In this document: positions 1-8,331 of the stretch, piece by piece | Layout of the letters: each line of letters opens with the position of its first letter | Position numbering within the stretch: the stretch's first letter is position 1 | NCBI GenBank assembly: GCA_021604925.1 | Contig: BQJX01000009.1 | Coordinates: 1 to 16,552, forward strand | Reading direction: 5' to 3' | DNA length: 16,552 bases | Origin: Gemmatimonadota bacterium | GTDB taxonomy: Bacteria > ARS69 | The notes under the pieces: generated by a model | What the model saw: the letters and a program-made list of their open reading frames with translations, nothing else | Databases searched by the model: none | Told to the model about the DNA's origin: nothing | Translations under genes and position numbers: made by a program

Positions 1-1
1 G

Positions 2-1030
2 GTCGGGAACGGGCCGTTCCGCTTCGTTCGCTGGAACCGGGAGCAGCAGGTCGTCTTCGAGGCGAACCCGGACTTCGCCGACGGACGCCCGCACCTGGAT
101 CGCGTGATCTTCCGCGTGATTCCGGACCAGACGGCGGTGGAAACCGCATTCCGGGCGGGGGAACTGGACGTGATCGAGCGCATCCGCTACGAGCAGGTGC
201 AGCCGCTGCGCGACGATCCCAGATTCGACGTGCACTCGTACGAGCAGCGCGGCTACCAGTACATCGCGTGGAACACACTGAGTCCACTCTTCTCCGAACC
301 TGAGGTTCGGCGCGCGCTGACGCTCGCGATCGATCGCCAGCGCATCGTGGACGCGCTGGCGTTCGGCGAAGGCAAGGTCACGGGGCATCCGGTCATGTCC
401 CTGTCGCCGATCTACCCGACCGACCTGCCGCCGCACCCGTACGACCCGGTCGAGTCGCGTCGGATCCTCAAGGAACACGGTTGGACGGATTCGGATGGCG
501 ACGGCGTCCTGGACCGGGACGGCGTTCGGTTCTCGTTCATGCTCGTGTCCAACTTCGGGAACCAGATGAGGGAAGATGCGCTCGTGCTCATCCAGGAGGA
601 CCTTCGCAAGGTCGGGATCGAGGTGGCCACGGAGACCCGGGAATGGACCGTGTTCCTGGACGAGATCAAGGCCAAGCAGTTCGACGCGTGCCACCTCGCC
701 TGGCAGACGAACTTCATCTTCGATCCGTATGACATCTTCCATTCGGAAGCGATCGACGGGAAGTACAACATGACCAGCTACTCGAACGCGGCGGTGGACT
801 CGCTCATGAGTGCGGCCACGCTGGCCGCGACTCCGGAACTGGCGCGTCCGCTGTGGCACGAGATGCTGGAGATCCTGCACGAAGAGCAGCCCTACTCGGT
901 TCTGTACGAGTTGGTGTACTCCGTCGGCGTGTCCAGGCGCGTGCGCGATGTGAAGGTGGATGTGCGCAGCTACCTGGTCAACATCCGCGACTGGTGGATT
1001 GCGCCGGGCGATCGCAAGTACGCGTCCTAG
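2..1030 (+). CDS. Peptide-type ABC transporter solute-binding protein (SBP_bac_5), 5' truncated
   Basis: This is the C-terminal part of a periplasmic or membrane-anchored substrate-binding protein of the oligopeptide/dipeptide family. The frame is open from base 2, so the gene starts upstream of the window; 342 residues are visible against about 500-600 for a full protein. The first visible residues, VGNGPFRFVRW followed by DGRPHLDRVIFRVIPD, match the family's conserved 'GPYkl..w' and 'kldkvvfrvipD' block. Further on come an EVRRALTLAIDR helix and a GWTDSDGDGVLDRDG stretch, both typical of DppA/OppA-like proteins. The stop at 1028-1030 is 20 bp before the permease start, as expected in a binding protein-permease-permease operon. 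The visible sequence does not fix the substrate (di- or oligopeptide, nickel, sugar oligomer). The GTG at 104 is internal and should not be taken as the start. Confidence 0.93.
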   Translation, partial: VGNGPFRFVRWNREQQVVFEANPDFADGRPHLDRVIFRVIPDQTAVETAFRAGELDVIERIRYEQVQPLRDDPRFDVHSYEQRGYQYIAWNTLSPLFSEPEVRRALTLAIDRQRIVDALAFGEGKVTGHPVMSLSPIYPTDLPPHPYDPVESRRILKEHGWTDSDGDGVLDRDGVRFSFMLVSNFGNQMREDALVLIQEDLRKVGIEVATETREWTVFLDEIKAKQFDACHLAWQTNFIFDPYDIFHSEAIDGKYNMTSYSNAAVDSLMSAATLAATPELARPLWHEMLEILHEEQPYSVLYELVYSVGVSRRVRDVKVDVRSYLVNIRDWWIAPGDRKYAS

Positions 1031-1050
1031 ATGTCGAGAGAGGCGATCGC

Positions 1051-2012
<962 letters not shown>

Positions 2013-2016
<4 letters not shown>

Positions 2017-3206
2017 GAGCCGCGCTGTCGTTCGTTCCGGGGTTGGGCCATGCGCTTCACGGCCGTCGCGGCCGCGCGGTGCTCTTCGCCGTGGCGTGGC
2101 TCGCGTTCGTGGCGGTGCTGGTGGGCGGGATGGAGGGCGTGGCTGGGGCCTTTTCCCAGCCCACGCTGGAACAGATTCATGCGGGAGCGGAGCGCCCCGG
2201 GTTTGACCGCAAGCTCGCCGTCGCCTTTCTCGTGTTCATGATCCTGGCGTTTCCCGCGGCGTCGTTCCTGGACTGCCGTCGTCTCCGGCGCGAGCAGGCC
2301 ACGGACGACCCGTCGGCCGGCGTGAGCCAGTGGAAGCTCGTCTACCGGCGCTTCCTCCGGAATCGGGTGGCGCTGGTGGGGCTCGGCACGGTGCTCGTTC
2401 TGTACTGCGTCGCGATTCTCGCCCCGCTGCTGGCGCCCCACAACCCCGATCGCCAGGTCGACATCGTGAAGACGCGCTACCTCGCTCCGGGCTCCACCTT
2501 CCTGGCCGAAGAGGAGGGGGTGCAGACGCGGATGAATTTCACGCTGGGCACGGACAAGTTCGGGCGGGACGTTCTCTCGCGCATGATCTACGGCTCCCGG
2601 ATCTCGTTGTCGATCGGCTTCGTCGCGGTGGGGATCGCCGTGACGTTGGGCACGCTGCTGGGCGCCATCGCCGGCTACTTCGGGGGGCGCGCCGATTGGC
2701 TGATCATGCGCCTGGTCGATGTGCTCTACGCGTTCCCCCGGATCTTCCTGGTGCTCACGCTGATCGCGATCTACAGCCCGCAGATCTGGTTGATCATTGC
2801 CGTGATCGGACTGACCGCCTGGATGGGGGTGGCCCGGCTGGTGCGCGCCCAGATCCTTTCGCTCAAGGAGCAGGAGTTCGTCGAGGCGACCCATGCGCTG
2901 GGGATTCCGGATCTGCGCGTGATCCTCCGGCACGTGCTGCCGAACACGCTGTCCCCCGTGATCGTCGCGGCCAGTCTCATGATCGGCGACGTGATCCTTA
3001 CCGAGGCCACGCTCTCGTTCCTGGGGCTCGGGGTGCAGCCGCCCACGGCCTCGTGGGGCAACATCATCAACCAGGGGCGCGACAACCTGCTCGGCGCGTG
3101 GTGGATCGCCACGTTCCCGGGACTCGCCATCGTGCTGACCGTGGTGTCGTACAACCTGGTCGGGGACGGACTGCGCGACGCGCTGGATCCGCGACTCAAG
3201 GACTAG
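2013..3206 (+). CDS. dppC: Peptide ABC transporter permease, DppC/OppC type, with extra N-terminal membrane domain
   Basis: Second permease of the importer. The product is 397 residues, about 100 longer than usual. Residues from about 106 onward are canonical: OppC_N-like start (QWKLVYRRFLRNRVALVGLG), FGRDVLSRMIYGSRISL, the EAA loop at about 288-300 (EFVEATHALGIPD), SFLGLGVQPP, and the DPRLKD ending. Residues 1-105 are not part of the family. They begin MRAALSFVPGLGHALHGRRG, then have two likely transmembrane stretches (about 22-38 and 68-86) and a basic linker. The PGLG-x4-GR pattern resembles small bacterial membrane domains of the TM2/DUF5683 kind; that is a pattern match only. The ATG at 2013 overlaps the upstream TGA (ATGA), which supports the long form. 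However, a start within the frame nearer the canonical domain cannot be fully excluded, because no good internal ATG with a ribosome site is evident. Confidence 0.93.
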
Positions 3207-3251
3207 GACGCCGGGACCGCCAGACCGCCCGCCGGGCCAGGCGATGTCGGG

Positions 3252-5021
3252 TCAGGCGAGGTTGCCGCGGGCGCGCTGCCGTTCCCGCAGGATGTCGAGC
3301 TGGTCGTTCGGGATGGCTTCGATGAGGCGGCGCGTGTAGTCCTCGCGCGGATTCGCATAGATCTCGTGGGCCAGGCCCTCTTCCACGAATCGCCCGTCGT
3401 GCATCACGGCGAGTTCGTCGGACATGTACTTCACCACGGCGAGGTCGTGGCTGATGAACACGTACGTGAGGGAGCGCTTCTCCTGCAGGTCCCGCAGCAG
3501 GTTGAGCACCTGCGCCTGGACGGACACATCGAGGGCGGAGACGGACTCGTCGCAGATGATGAACTCCGGATCGACGGTCAGCGCGCGCGCAATGCACACC
3601 CGCTGCCGCTGCCCGCCGGAAAACTCGTGCGGATAGCGCTTCAGGTGTTCGCCGCCCAGACCCACTTCGTCCAGCAGCGCCGCCGCCCGGTCGCGCCGGT
3701 CCTTCCGACTGCTCCCGATGCCGTGGATGTCCATGGGCTCCACCAGAGCGGTTTCCACGGTGAGCCTGGGGTTCAGCGACCCGTACGGATCCTGGAAGAT
3801 GATCTGCATCCGCTTGCGCATCCGGCGCAGCTCCAGACCGCGAAGCTCGCAGAGATCCTGCCCGTCGTAGTGGACCTGCCCGGCGGTGGGTTCGACGAGA
3901 CGAAGAATGGCCCGTCCGGTGGTGGTCTTGCCGCAGCCGGATTCGCCCACCAGACCCAGGGTCCGCCCGCGGTGGATGGAGAAGCTGATCCCGTCCACGG
4001 CCTTGACCTGCCCCACGACTCGTTGCAGCAGGCCCTTGCGAATGGGGAAGTGGACCTTGAGATCCCGGACCGTGAGCAGGGGAGCACCCACGGCGGCCGC
4101 CCGTTCCGGCCGCGGCGTCTGGAACTCCGTCAGGTCCGGGTTCCGATCGTAGAGCTCCAGCGTTCCGTCCGGGAGCGTGCGCTCTCCCATGAAGTCGCCC
4201 ACGCTCGGCAGTCGGGTGAACTGCGTTTCGAGTCGCGGGCGGCAGGCCAGGAGGCCGCGAGTGTAGGGGTGCTTCGGGTTCTCGAAGATATCCAGCACGC
4301 TGCCGTGTTCCACGAGTTCGCCGCGGTACATCACCGCGACCTCATCCGCGATCTCGGCGATCACGCCCAGGTCGTGGCTGATGAACAGGATCGACATCTT
4401 CCGGGTGTCGCGGAGGTTGCGCAGCAGGTCCAGGATCTGGGCCTGGATGGTGACGTCCAGCGCGGTCGTGGGCTCGTCGGCGATGAGCAGCTTGGGGTTG
4501 CAGGAGAGGGCCATGGCGATCATGACCCGCTGCTGCTGACCTCCGGACAGTTCGTGCGGGTACATGTCTACCCGGCGCTCGGGCTCGGGCAGGCCGACCT
4601 CGCGGAAGAGCTCGATCGTGCGCTCGCGGGCCGCCTTCTTGTCCACGCTCTGGTGGATCAGGATGGCCTCGGCCACCTGGTGCCCGACCGTGAGCACCGG
4701 ATTGAGCGAGGTCATGGGCTCCTGGAAGATCATACTGATCTGGGCGCCGCGGACCGCGAACATCTCCTTCTGGGGGATGCTGAGCAGATCCCGCCCCAGG
4801 AAGCTCACGCGACCCCGCTCGATCGAAGCCACGCGGTCCGGCAGGAGCCTCAGAATGGACAGGCTGGTCACCGACTTGCCCGAACCCGACTCGCCCACCA
4901 GACCCAGGGTCTGACCCTCGTGGATCTCCAGCGTGAGGCCCCGAACGGCCCGAATCGTCTCGTCCTCGGTGTAAAACGTTGTATCGAGGTCTTCGATCCG
5001 CAGGAGAGCGGTGGCGGCCAT
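3252..5021 (-). CDS. Fused dual-ATPase subunit of a peptide ABC transporter (DppD-DppF type)
   Basis: Cytoplasmic energy subunit with two complete ABC ATPase domains in one 589-residue chain, as in GsiA/YejF-like proteins. Domain 1: Walker A GESGSGKS at 43-50, Q-loop at 100, signature LSGGQ at 158-162, Walker B LLIADE at 178-183, H-loop H216. Domain 2: Walker A GESGCGKT at 359-366, Q-loop at 410, signature FSGGQ at 467-471, Walker B FIICDE at 487-492. Each half ends with the oligopeptide-transporter tail (NPKHPYTRGLL and NPREDYTRRLI). Both sites look catalytically intact. The start at 5021 is chosen because it begins at the domain (MAATALLRIEDL) with AAGGGA 6 nt upstream; the frame is open back to 5117 but that would overlap the predicted promoter. 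It is convergent with dppB-dppC, which probably form its channel, and is divergent from the TonB-dependent receptor. Confidence 0.95.
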   Translation of the reverse strand: MAATALLRIEDLDTTFYTEDETIRAVRGLTLEIHEGQTLGLVGESGSGKSVTSLSILRLLPDRVASIERGRVSFLGRDLLSIPQKEMFAVRGAQISMIFQEPMTSLNPVLTVGHQVAEAILIHQSVDKKAARERTIELFREVGLPEPERRVDMYPHELSGGQQQRVMIAMALSCNPKLLIADEPTTALDVTIQAQILDLLRNLRDTRKMSILFISHDLGVIAEIADEVAVMYRGELVEHGSVLDIFENPKHPYTRGLLACRPRLETQFTRLPSVGDFMGERTLPDGTLELYDRNPDLTEFQTPRPERAAAVGAPLLTVRDLKVHFPIRKGLLQRVVGQVKAVDGISFSIHRGRTLGLVGESGCGKTTTGRAILRLVEPTAGQVHYDGQDLCELRGLELRRMRKRMQIIFQDPYGSLNPRLTVETALVEPMDIHGIGSSRKDRRDRAAALLDEVGLGGEHLKRYPHEFSGGQRQRVCIARALTVDPEFIICDESVSALDVSVQAQVLNLLRDLQEKRSLTYVFISHDLAVVKYMSDELAVMHDGRFVEEGLAHEIYANPREDYTRRLIEAIPNDQLDILRERQRARGNLA

Positions 5022-5088
5022 GGGGAGTCCCTTCCGTCGGCCGTGGGAAAGGGGAGGCGCCGGCCGGCTCAAGTCGTTGCGAACGGAC

Positions 5089-5117
5089 AGCATAGGGCGA
5101 CGGTTCGGAGCTGTCAA
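5089..5117 (-). promoter_or_regulatory. Sigma70-type promoter for the fused ABC ATPase gene
   Basis: On the minus strand, a perfect -35 TTGACA (5117-5112) is separated by 17 bp from a -10 TATGCT (5094-5089). Transcription would start near 5082, giving a leader of about 60 nt before the ATG at 5021. Spacing and hexamers are near consensus. This gives the ATPase gene its own promoter, independent of the permease operon that it faces. Confidence 0.75.
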
Positions 5118-5202
5118 TCACGCCGCCGTCCGCGCTTGATCCGGGCCGGAATCGAGGGCCGGAAGCGCTGTAAAGTCTGCCAGATCAAGAGGTTGGTGCG
5201 GC

Positions 5203-5231
5203 TTGACACCCCCAGGGGGGTTGGCTATAGT
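5203..5231 (+). promoter_or_regulatory. Sigma70-type promoter for the TonB-dependent receptor, with palindromic spacer
   Basis: A perfect -35 TTGACA (5203-5208) is followed by a 17-bp spacer and a -10 TATAGT (5226-5231). The likely start site is near 5238, leaving a leader of about 280 nt before the receptor ATG. The spacer contains CCCCCAGGGGGG at 5209-5220, an inverted repeat lying between the two hexamers on the DNA that polymerase contacts. It is therefore a plausible operator, though it may be a chance run in GC-rich DNA. The divergent ATPase promoter lies about 85 bp away, so a single regulator bound here could affect both genes. Confidence 0.75.
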
Positions 5232-5237
5232 GACGGC

Positions 5238-5518
5238 GCTGGCATCGGTTGTTCGTGCTTCTTGTTTTGGGACAATGAGTTGCACGGATGGGTTGCACGG
5301 ACAACGGTGTGTCCGCAGACAGCGATCGGAAGGAGGGGTTTCATCTCGGGCCACTTCGGCGCGCAGGCTCGCCGCAGTGCGACTGATTCCCCTGTCACCT
5401 CTGCGCCGATCACATCCGACGTTCCGGGGGAACCCGCGATCCGGATCACTCGCGTCTCCGTGGCGCAGAGTGGCGGATTTCCTCGGTAGGGAATGCTCCG
5501 CAGGGAGGGTGACCCGTG
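5238..5518 (+). other. Long structured 5' leader of the TonB-dependent receptor gene
   Basis: No convincing gene lies in this stretch. It holds a 10-nt direct repeat GTTGCACGGA (5279-5288 and 5292-5301, period 13), whose second copy runs into a hairpin CGGACA / TGTCCG (5298-5303 with 5310-5315). A strong Shine-Dalgarno-like GGAAGGAGGGG at 5328-5338 has no ATG, GTG or TTG at a usable distance. It also holds two palindromes, GTTCC-GGG-GGAAC (5421-5433) and GATCCGGATC (5438-5447). The genuine ribosome site GGGAGGGTG (about 5503-5511) precedes the ATG at 5519. I could not match the leader to a known riboswitch class by eye; in particular I saw no cobalamin B12 box. It may be a regulatory leader or simply untranslated sequence. 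Confidence 0.45.
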
Positions 5519-8269
5519 ATGCCTCCGAAAACTCGCGTCTCGTTCGCGGTTTTGTCCGTGCTGTTTCTACTTCTTGCTGCGTCTGCGGCATTCGCCCAGG
5601 GAGCTTCCGAAGGCAGGATCGTCGGAATCGTCCAGGACGAGTCGGGCCAGCCCATTCCGTTCGCCAACGTGATCCTGAAGTCGCCCACCGTCGGTGAGGT
5701 GGGTCAGATCTGTGGCGAGGACGGACGCTTCCAGTTTGACGCGGTCAAGGTCGGCACGTATTCGATCACCGTCAAGCACATCAGCTCCGAGCCCAAGACC
5801 ATCGAGGATGTGGTGGTGGAGCCCAGCCAGGTGACCCGTCTGGGCCGGATCTCCATGTCCAACGCGGTGGCGCTCGTCATGGATTTCAAGGTCGAAGAGC
5901 GCAAGACCACCAAGCTGCAGAAGGACAAGTCGGGATCGATCCGGGTGATCGACACGAAAGAGCAGAGCAAGATCCGGGCGATCAACACCACCGAAGAGGC
6001 CATTGCCACGCAGGCTGGCGTGGTCAAGCTCGGGGACAACCTCTTCGTGCGCGGCGGCCGGAGCAGCGAAGTGAAGACCGTCGTGGACGGCATGCCGGTA
6101 TCGGACGCGTTCACGGGGTCCACGGGATCCGGAACCATGGACATCTCCATCGCGTCCCAAGAGGGAATCAACGTTCTGACGGGCGGGTTCGACGCGGAGT
6201 ACGGAAACGCCCAGTCGGGGATCATCGAAGTCGCCACAAAAGAGGGCGGGGAACGGTACGAAGGCCAGGTCAAGTTCATCACCGATGACTTCGGTGCCCC
6301 GGACAAGACCTACTTCAACTACGACAATCTCGCATTCGGCTTCGGAGGCCCGGTGCCCTTTGTCGGAGACAACCTCCGTTTCTACGCGTCCGGCGAGGGC
6401 GTCTTCGAGGATACCTACCTGAAGACGCTGGAGCAGCGGCCCGCCCGCAAGCTCACCTACAACGATACGGAGTTGGCGAGCTTCCGCGACCGGCAGAACA
6501 ACGCCATGCGCGGTCAGGCCAAGGCCACCTATGTTTTCAGCGGAGCCAAGAAGCTCTCGGCCGAGTACCTGTTCTCCCGCACGGAGAACGACTGGTACCA
6601 CCATGCGTTCAGCCGGGTCGGCTACTGGTCGGAGGCCAACGAGCACTGGTGGTTCGAGCCGCTGGACTCCACGTACACGTACTACAACGGTCCCGCCCAC
6701 CTGTCGGAACGGATGTCCAACAACAACCAGTACAAGATGGTGTACACGCACCCGCTGACGGACGACTCGTACATCAAGGTACGGGGCGCCCTCTTCCGGA
6801 ATCTCTTCGAAGAGAAGGTGCGGGACAAGGAGCCCGGCCAGTACGTGCCGTTTGACGGGAACGACCGGTCGCGCGATCCCGAGAACCTCTTCTACGCCAT
6901 CACGGGTGACTACCCGCTGTGGGAGGAGAGGGAGTCCAACCAGTACACGATCCGGGCGGACTACCAGAACAAGGTGGGCAACGGTCAGCACGAGTTGAAG
7001 ACCGGAGTCAGCTTCGACTACTACGACCTTCGCCGTGACGAGCGGACGTCGCCGGACGAGGACAACCCTCTCGGGACCGCGCCCAACCAGTACAACGAGA
7101 GTGCGTCGGGCGGCGTGTTCTACGTCCAGGACCGGCTTCGCTACAAGAAGTCCATGGTCATGAACGCGGGACTTCGCTTCGACTTCTTCGATCCGGGCGC
7201 AAACGCCATCCGCATCTCGAACACGCGGGTGCTGGCGCTCGAGAAACCCACGTCGGGCTCGTCGTTCCTGGAGCGGTGGAAGGCGCAGATCTCGCCGCGC
7301 CTCGGAATGAGTTACCCGATCTCGGACAAGGACGTGCTGCACTTCCACTATGGCCGCTTCTTCCAGCTGCCGGATCTGCAGTACATCTATGACTACGCGA
7401 ACAACGTGAACGCCGGAAACAACCTGGTCGGGAACGCGTTCCTGGAGCCGGAGACCACGATCTCCTATCAGTTCGGAGTTCGCCGCCAGCTGTCCGACCG
7501 CATCTTCATGGACGCCACGGTGTTCTTCAAGGACATCTTCGGACTCGTCGGCACCCAGCAGCTGGAGGCCGAGAACGAGCGGGAGGACAACCAGTTCGCG
7601 TCCACCGTCTTCGTGAACAAGGACTACGGTTCCGTGCGTGGCTTCGAGCTGGCCATCGACAAGAACTTCTCGAACTACTGGCTCGGCGGCATCTCCTACA
7701 CGCTCTCACGCGCCACGGGATCGTCCTCGGACGTGAACCAGGGCGCCGTGGTGGTGGCCGAGGGGTTGGACCGCGAGCCGATCAAGGAAGTGCCGCTGGA
7801 TTGGGATCGGGCGCACGTGGTCAGCGCGTACCTCTACTTCTCGGATCCCGGGGTCTGGGGTCTGAACTTCGACCTGTCGGTCTCTTCCGGAGCTCCCACC
7901 ACGCCGCGCCGTCTGGGGCAGCGCACGGTGGAGGCGGAGGACATCAACACGATTCGCCTCCCGGGTTCGGTGACGCTGAGCCTTCGCGGCAACAAGCAGT
8001 ACGCGCTCTACGGTCGCGAGTTCCGCCTCTTCCTGGAGGGACGGAACCTGCTGGATCGCGCCAACGTGCGGACCGAGGATCCGTGGCTCTTTCCCACGCC
8101 GTCGAACGACTACTACCAGGAGTACTTCACGGAGTTTGGGGAGTTGGGAGGCGCCTACAACCTGGCGGATACGATCGGAGCCCCGGAGGATGTCTTGATT
8201 CCTCTGAATGATCCGCGCGTGTTTGGAGAGCCGCGGCTCTTCCGGGTCGGAATCCAGTTCGAATTCTAG
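5519..8269 (+). CDS. TonB-dependent outer-membrane receptor with CarboxypepD-like N-terminal domain
   Basis: Outer-membrane gated barrel, 916 residues, for energy-dependent uptake of a ligand. A signal peptide (hydrophobic core VLSVLFLLLAASAAFA, cleavage near residues 26-27) is followed by a CarboxypepD_reg-like beta-sandwich at about 32-118 (GRIVGIVQDESGQPIPFANV, GTYSITVKH). The plug follows at about 145-255 with the NLFVRGGRSSEVKTVVDGMP core (RGGR at 178-181) and GFDAEYGNAQSGIIEVATKE. The rest is an aromatic-rich barrel with paired long strands, ending in RLFRVGIQFEF with the terminal Phe typical of outer-membrane barrels. No textbook TonB box is visible; the segment near 121-128 (MDFKVEER) sits where it would be expected. 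ATG 5519 is preferred over the adjacent GTG 5516 because of spacing from GGGAGGGTG. It has its own promoter and is followed by a secreted protein and a PorV-like gene. The ligand cannot be told from sequence. Confidence 0.92.
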   Translation: MPPKTRVSFAVLSVLFLLLAASAAFAQGASEGRIVGIVQDESGQPIPFANVILKSPTVGEVGQICGEDGRFQFDAVKVGTYSITVKHISSEPKTIEDVVVEPSQVTRLGRISMSNAVALVMDFKVEERKTTKLQKDKSGSIRVIDTKEQSKIRAINTTEEAIATQAGVVKLGDNLFVRGGRSSEVKTVVDGMPVSDAFTGSTGSGTMDISIASQEGINVLTGGFDAEYGNAQSGIIEVATKEGGERYEGQVKFITDDFGAPDKTYFNYDNLAFGFGGPVPFVGDNLRFYASGEGVFEDTYLKTLEQRPARKLTYNDTELASFRDRQNNAMRGQAKATYVFSGAKKLSAEYLFSRTENDWYHHAFSRVGYWSEANEHWWFEPLDSTYTYYNGPAHLSERMSNNNQYKMVYTHPLTDDSYIKVRGALFRNLFEEKVRDKEPGQYVPFDGNDRSRDPENLFYAITGDYPLWEERESNQYTIRADYQNKVGNGQHELKTGVSFDYYDLRRDERTSPDEDNPLGTAPNQYNESASGGVFYVQDRLRYKKSMVMNAGLRFDFFDPGANAIRISNTRVLALEKPTSGSSFLERWKAQISPRLGMSYPISDKDVLHFHYGRFFQLPDLQYIYDYANNVNAGNNLVGNAFLEPETTISYQFGVRRQLSDRIFMDATVFFKDIFGLVGTQQLEAENEREDNQFASTVFVNKDYGSVRGFELAIDKNFSNYWLGGISYTLSRATGSSSDVNQGAVVVAEGLDREPIKEVPLDWDRAHVVSAYLYFSDPGVWGLNFDLSVSSGAPTTPRRLGQRTVEAEDINTIRLPGSVTLSLRGNKQYALYGREFRLFLEGRNLLDRANVRTEDPWLFPTPSNDYYQEYFTEFGELGGAYNLADTIGAPEDVLIPLNDPRVFGEPRLFRVGIQFEF

Positions 8270-8289
8270 TGTCCGCCCACAGAAGGCGA

Positions 8290-8314
8290 GCCGCTGCGGG
8301 GGGCCGCAGGCGGC
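8290..8314 (+). other. GC-rich intercistronic hairpin before the secreted-protein gene
   Basis: GCCGC-TGCGG (8290-8299) pairs with CCGCA-(G)-GCGGC (8304-8314), giving a 10-bp stem with one bulged G and a GGGG loop. It lies 3 nt upstream of the Shine-Dalgarno GGGAGG (8318-8323) of the gene starting at 8332. There is no T-run, so it does not look like an intrinsic terminator; it may affect mRNA processing or ribosome access. Confidence 0.5.
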
Positions 8315-8331
8315 ATCGGGAGGTTGTTCCC

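Noticed and set aside
104..1030. Complete small protein starting at GTG 104
   Set aside because: The reading frame and conserved family sequence continue to the window edge at base 2, so this is an internal codon of a truncated binding-protein gene.
3366..5489. Plus-strand open frame of about 707 codons opposite the ABC ATPase gene
   Set aside because: It is antisense to a fully conserved dual ATPase. The product has no domain and no ribosome site, and it runs through both promoters.
5238..5518. Cobalamin riboswitch ahead of the TonB-dependent receptor
   Set aside because: Common for vitamin B12 receptors, but I found no B12-box-like sequence or the expected core. The receptor's large CarboxypepD-type form also does not resemble BtuB.
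5275..5697. Possible upstream reading frame in the receptor leader (ATG 5275) overlapping the receptor start
   Set aside because: Weak ribosome site, Arg/Ser-rich composition with no family resemblance, and a long out-of-frame overlap with the receptor signal peptide. A short regulatory role cannot be excluded, but nothing supports it.
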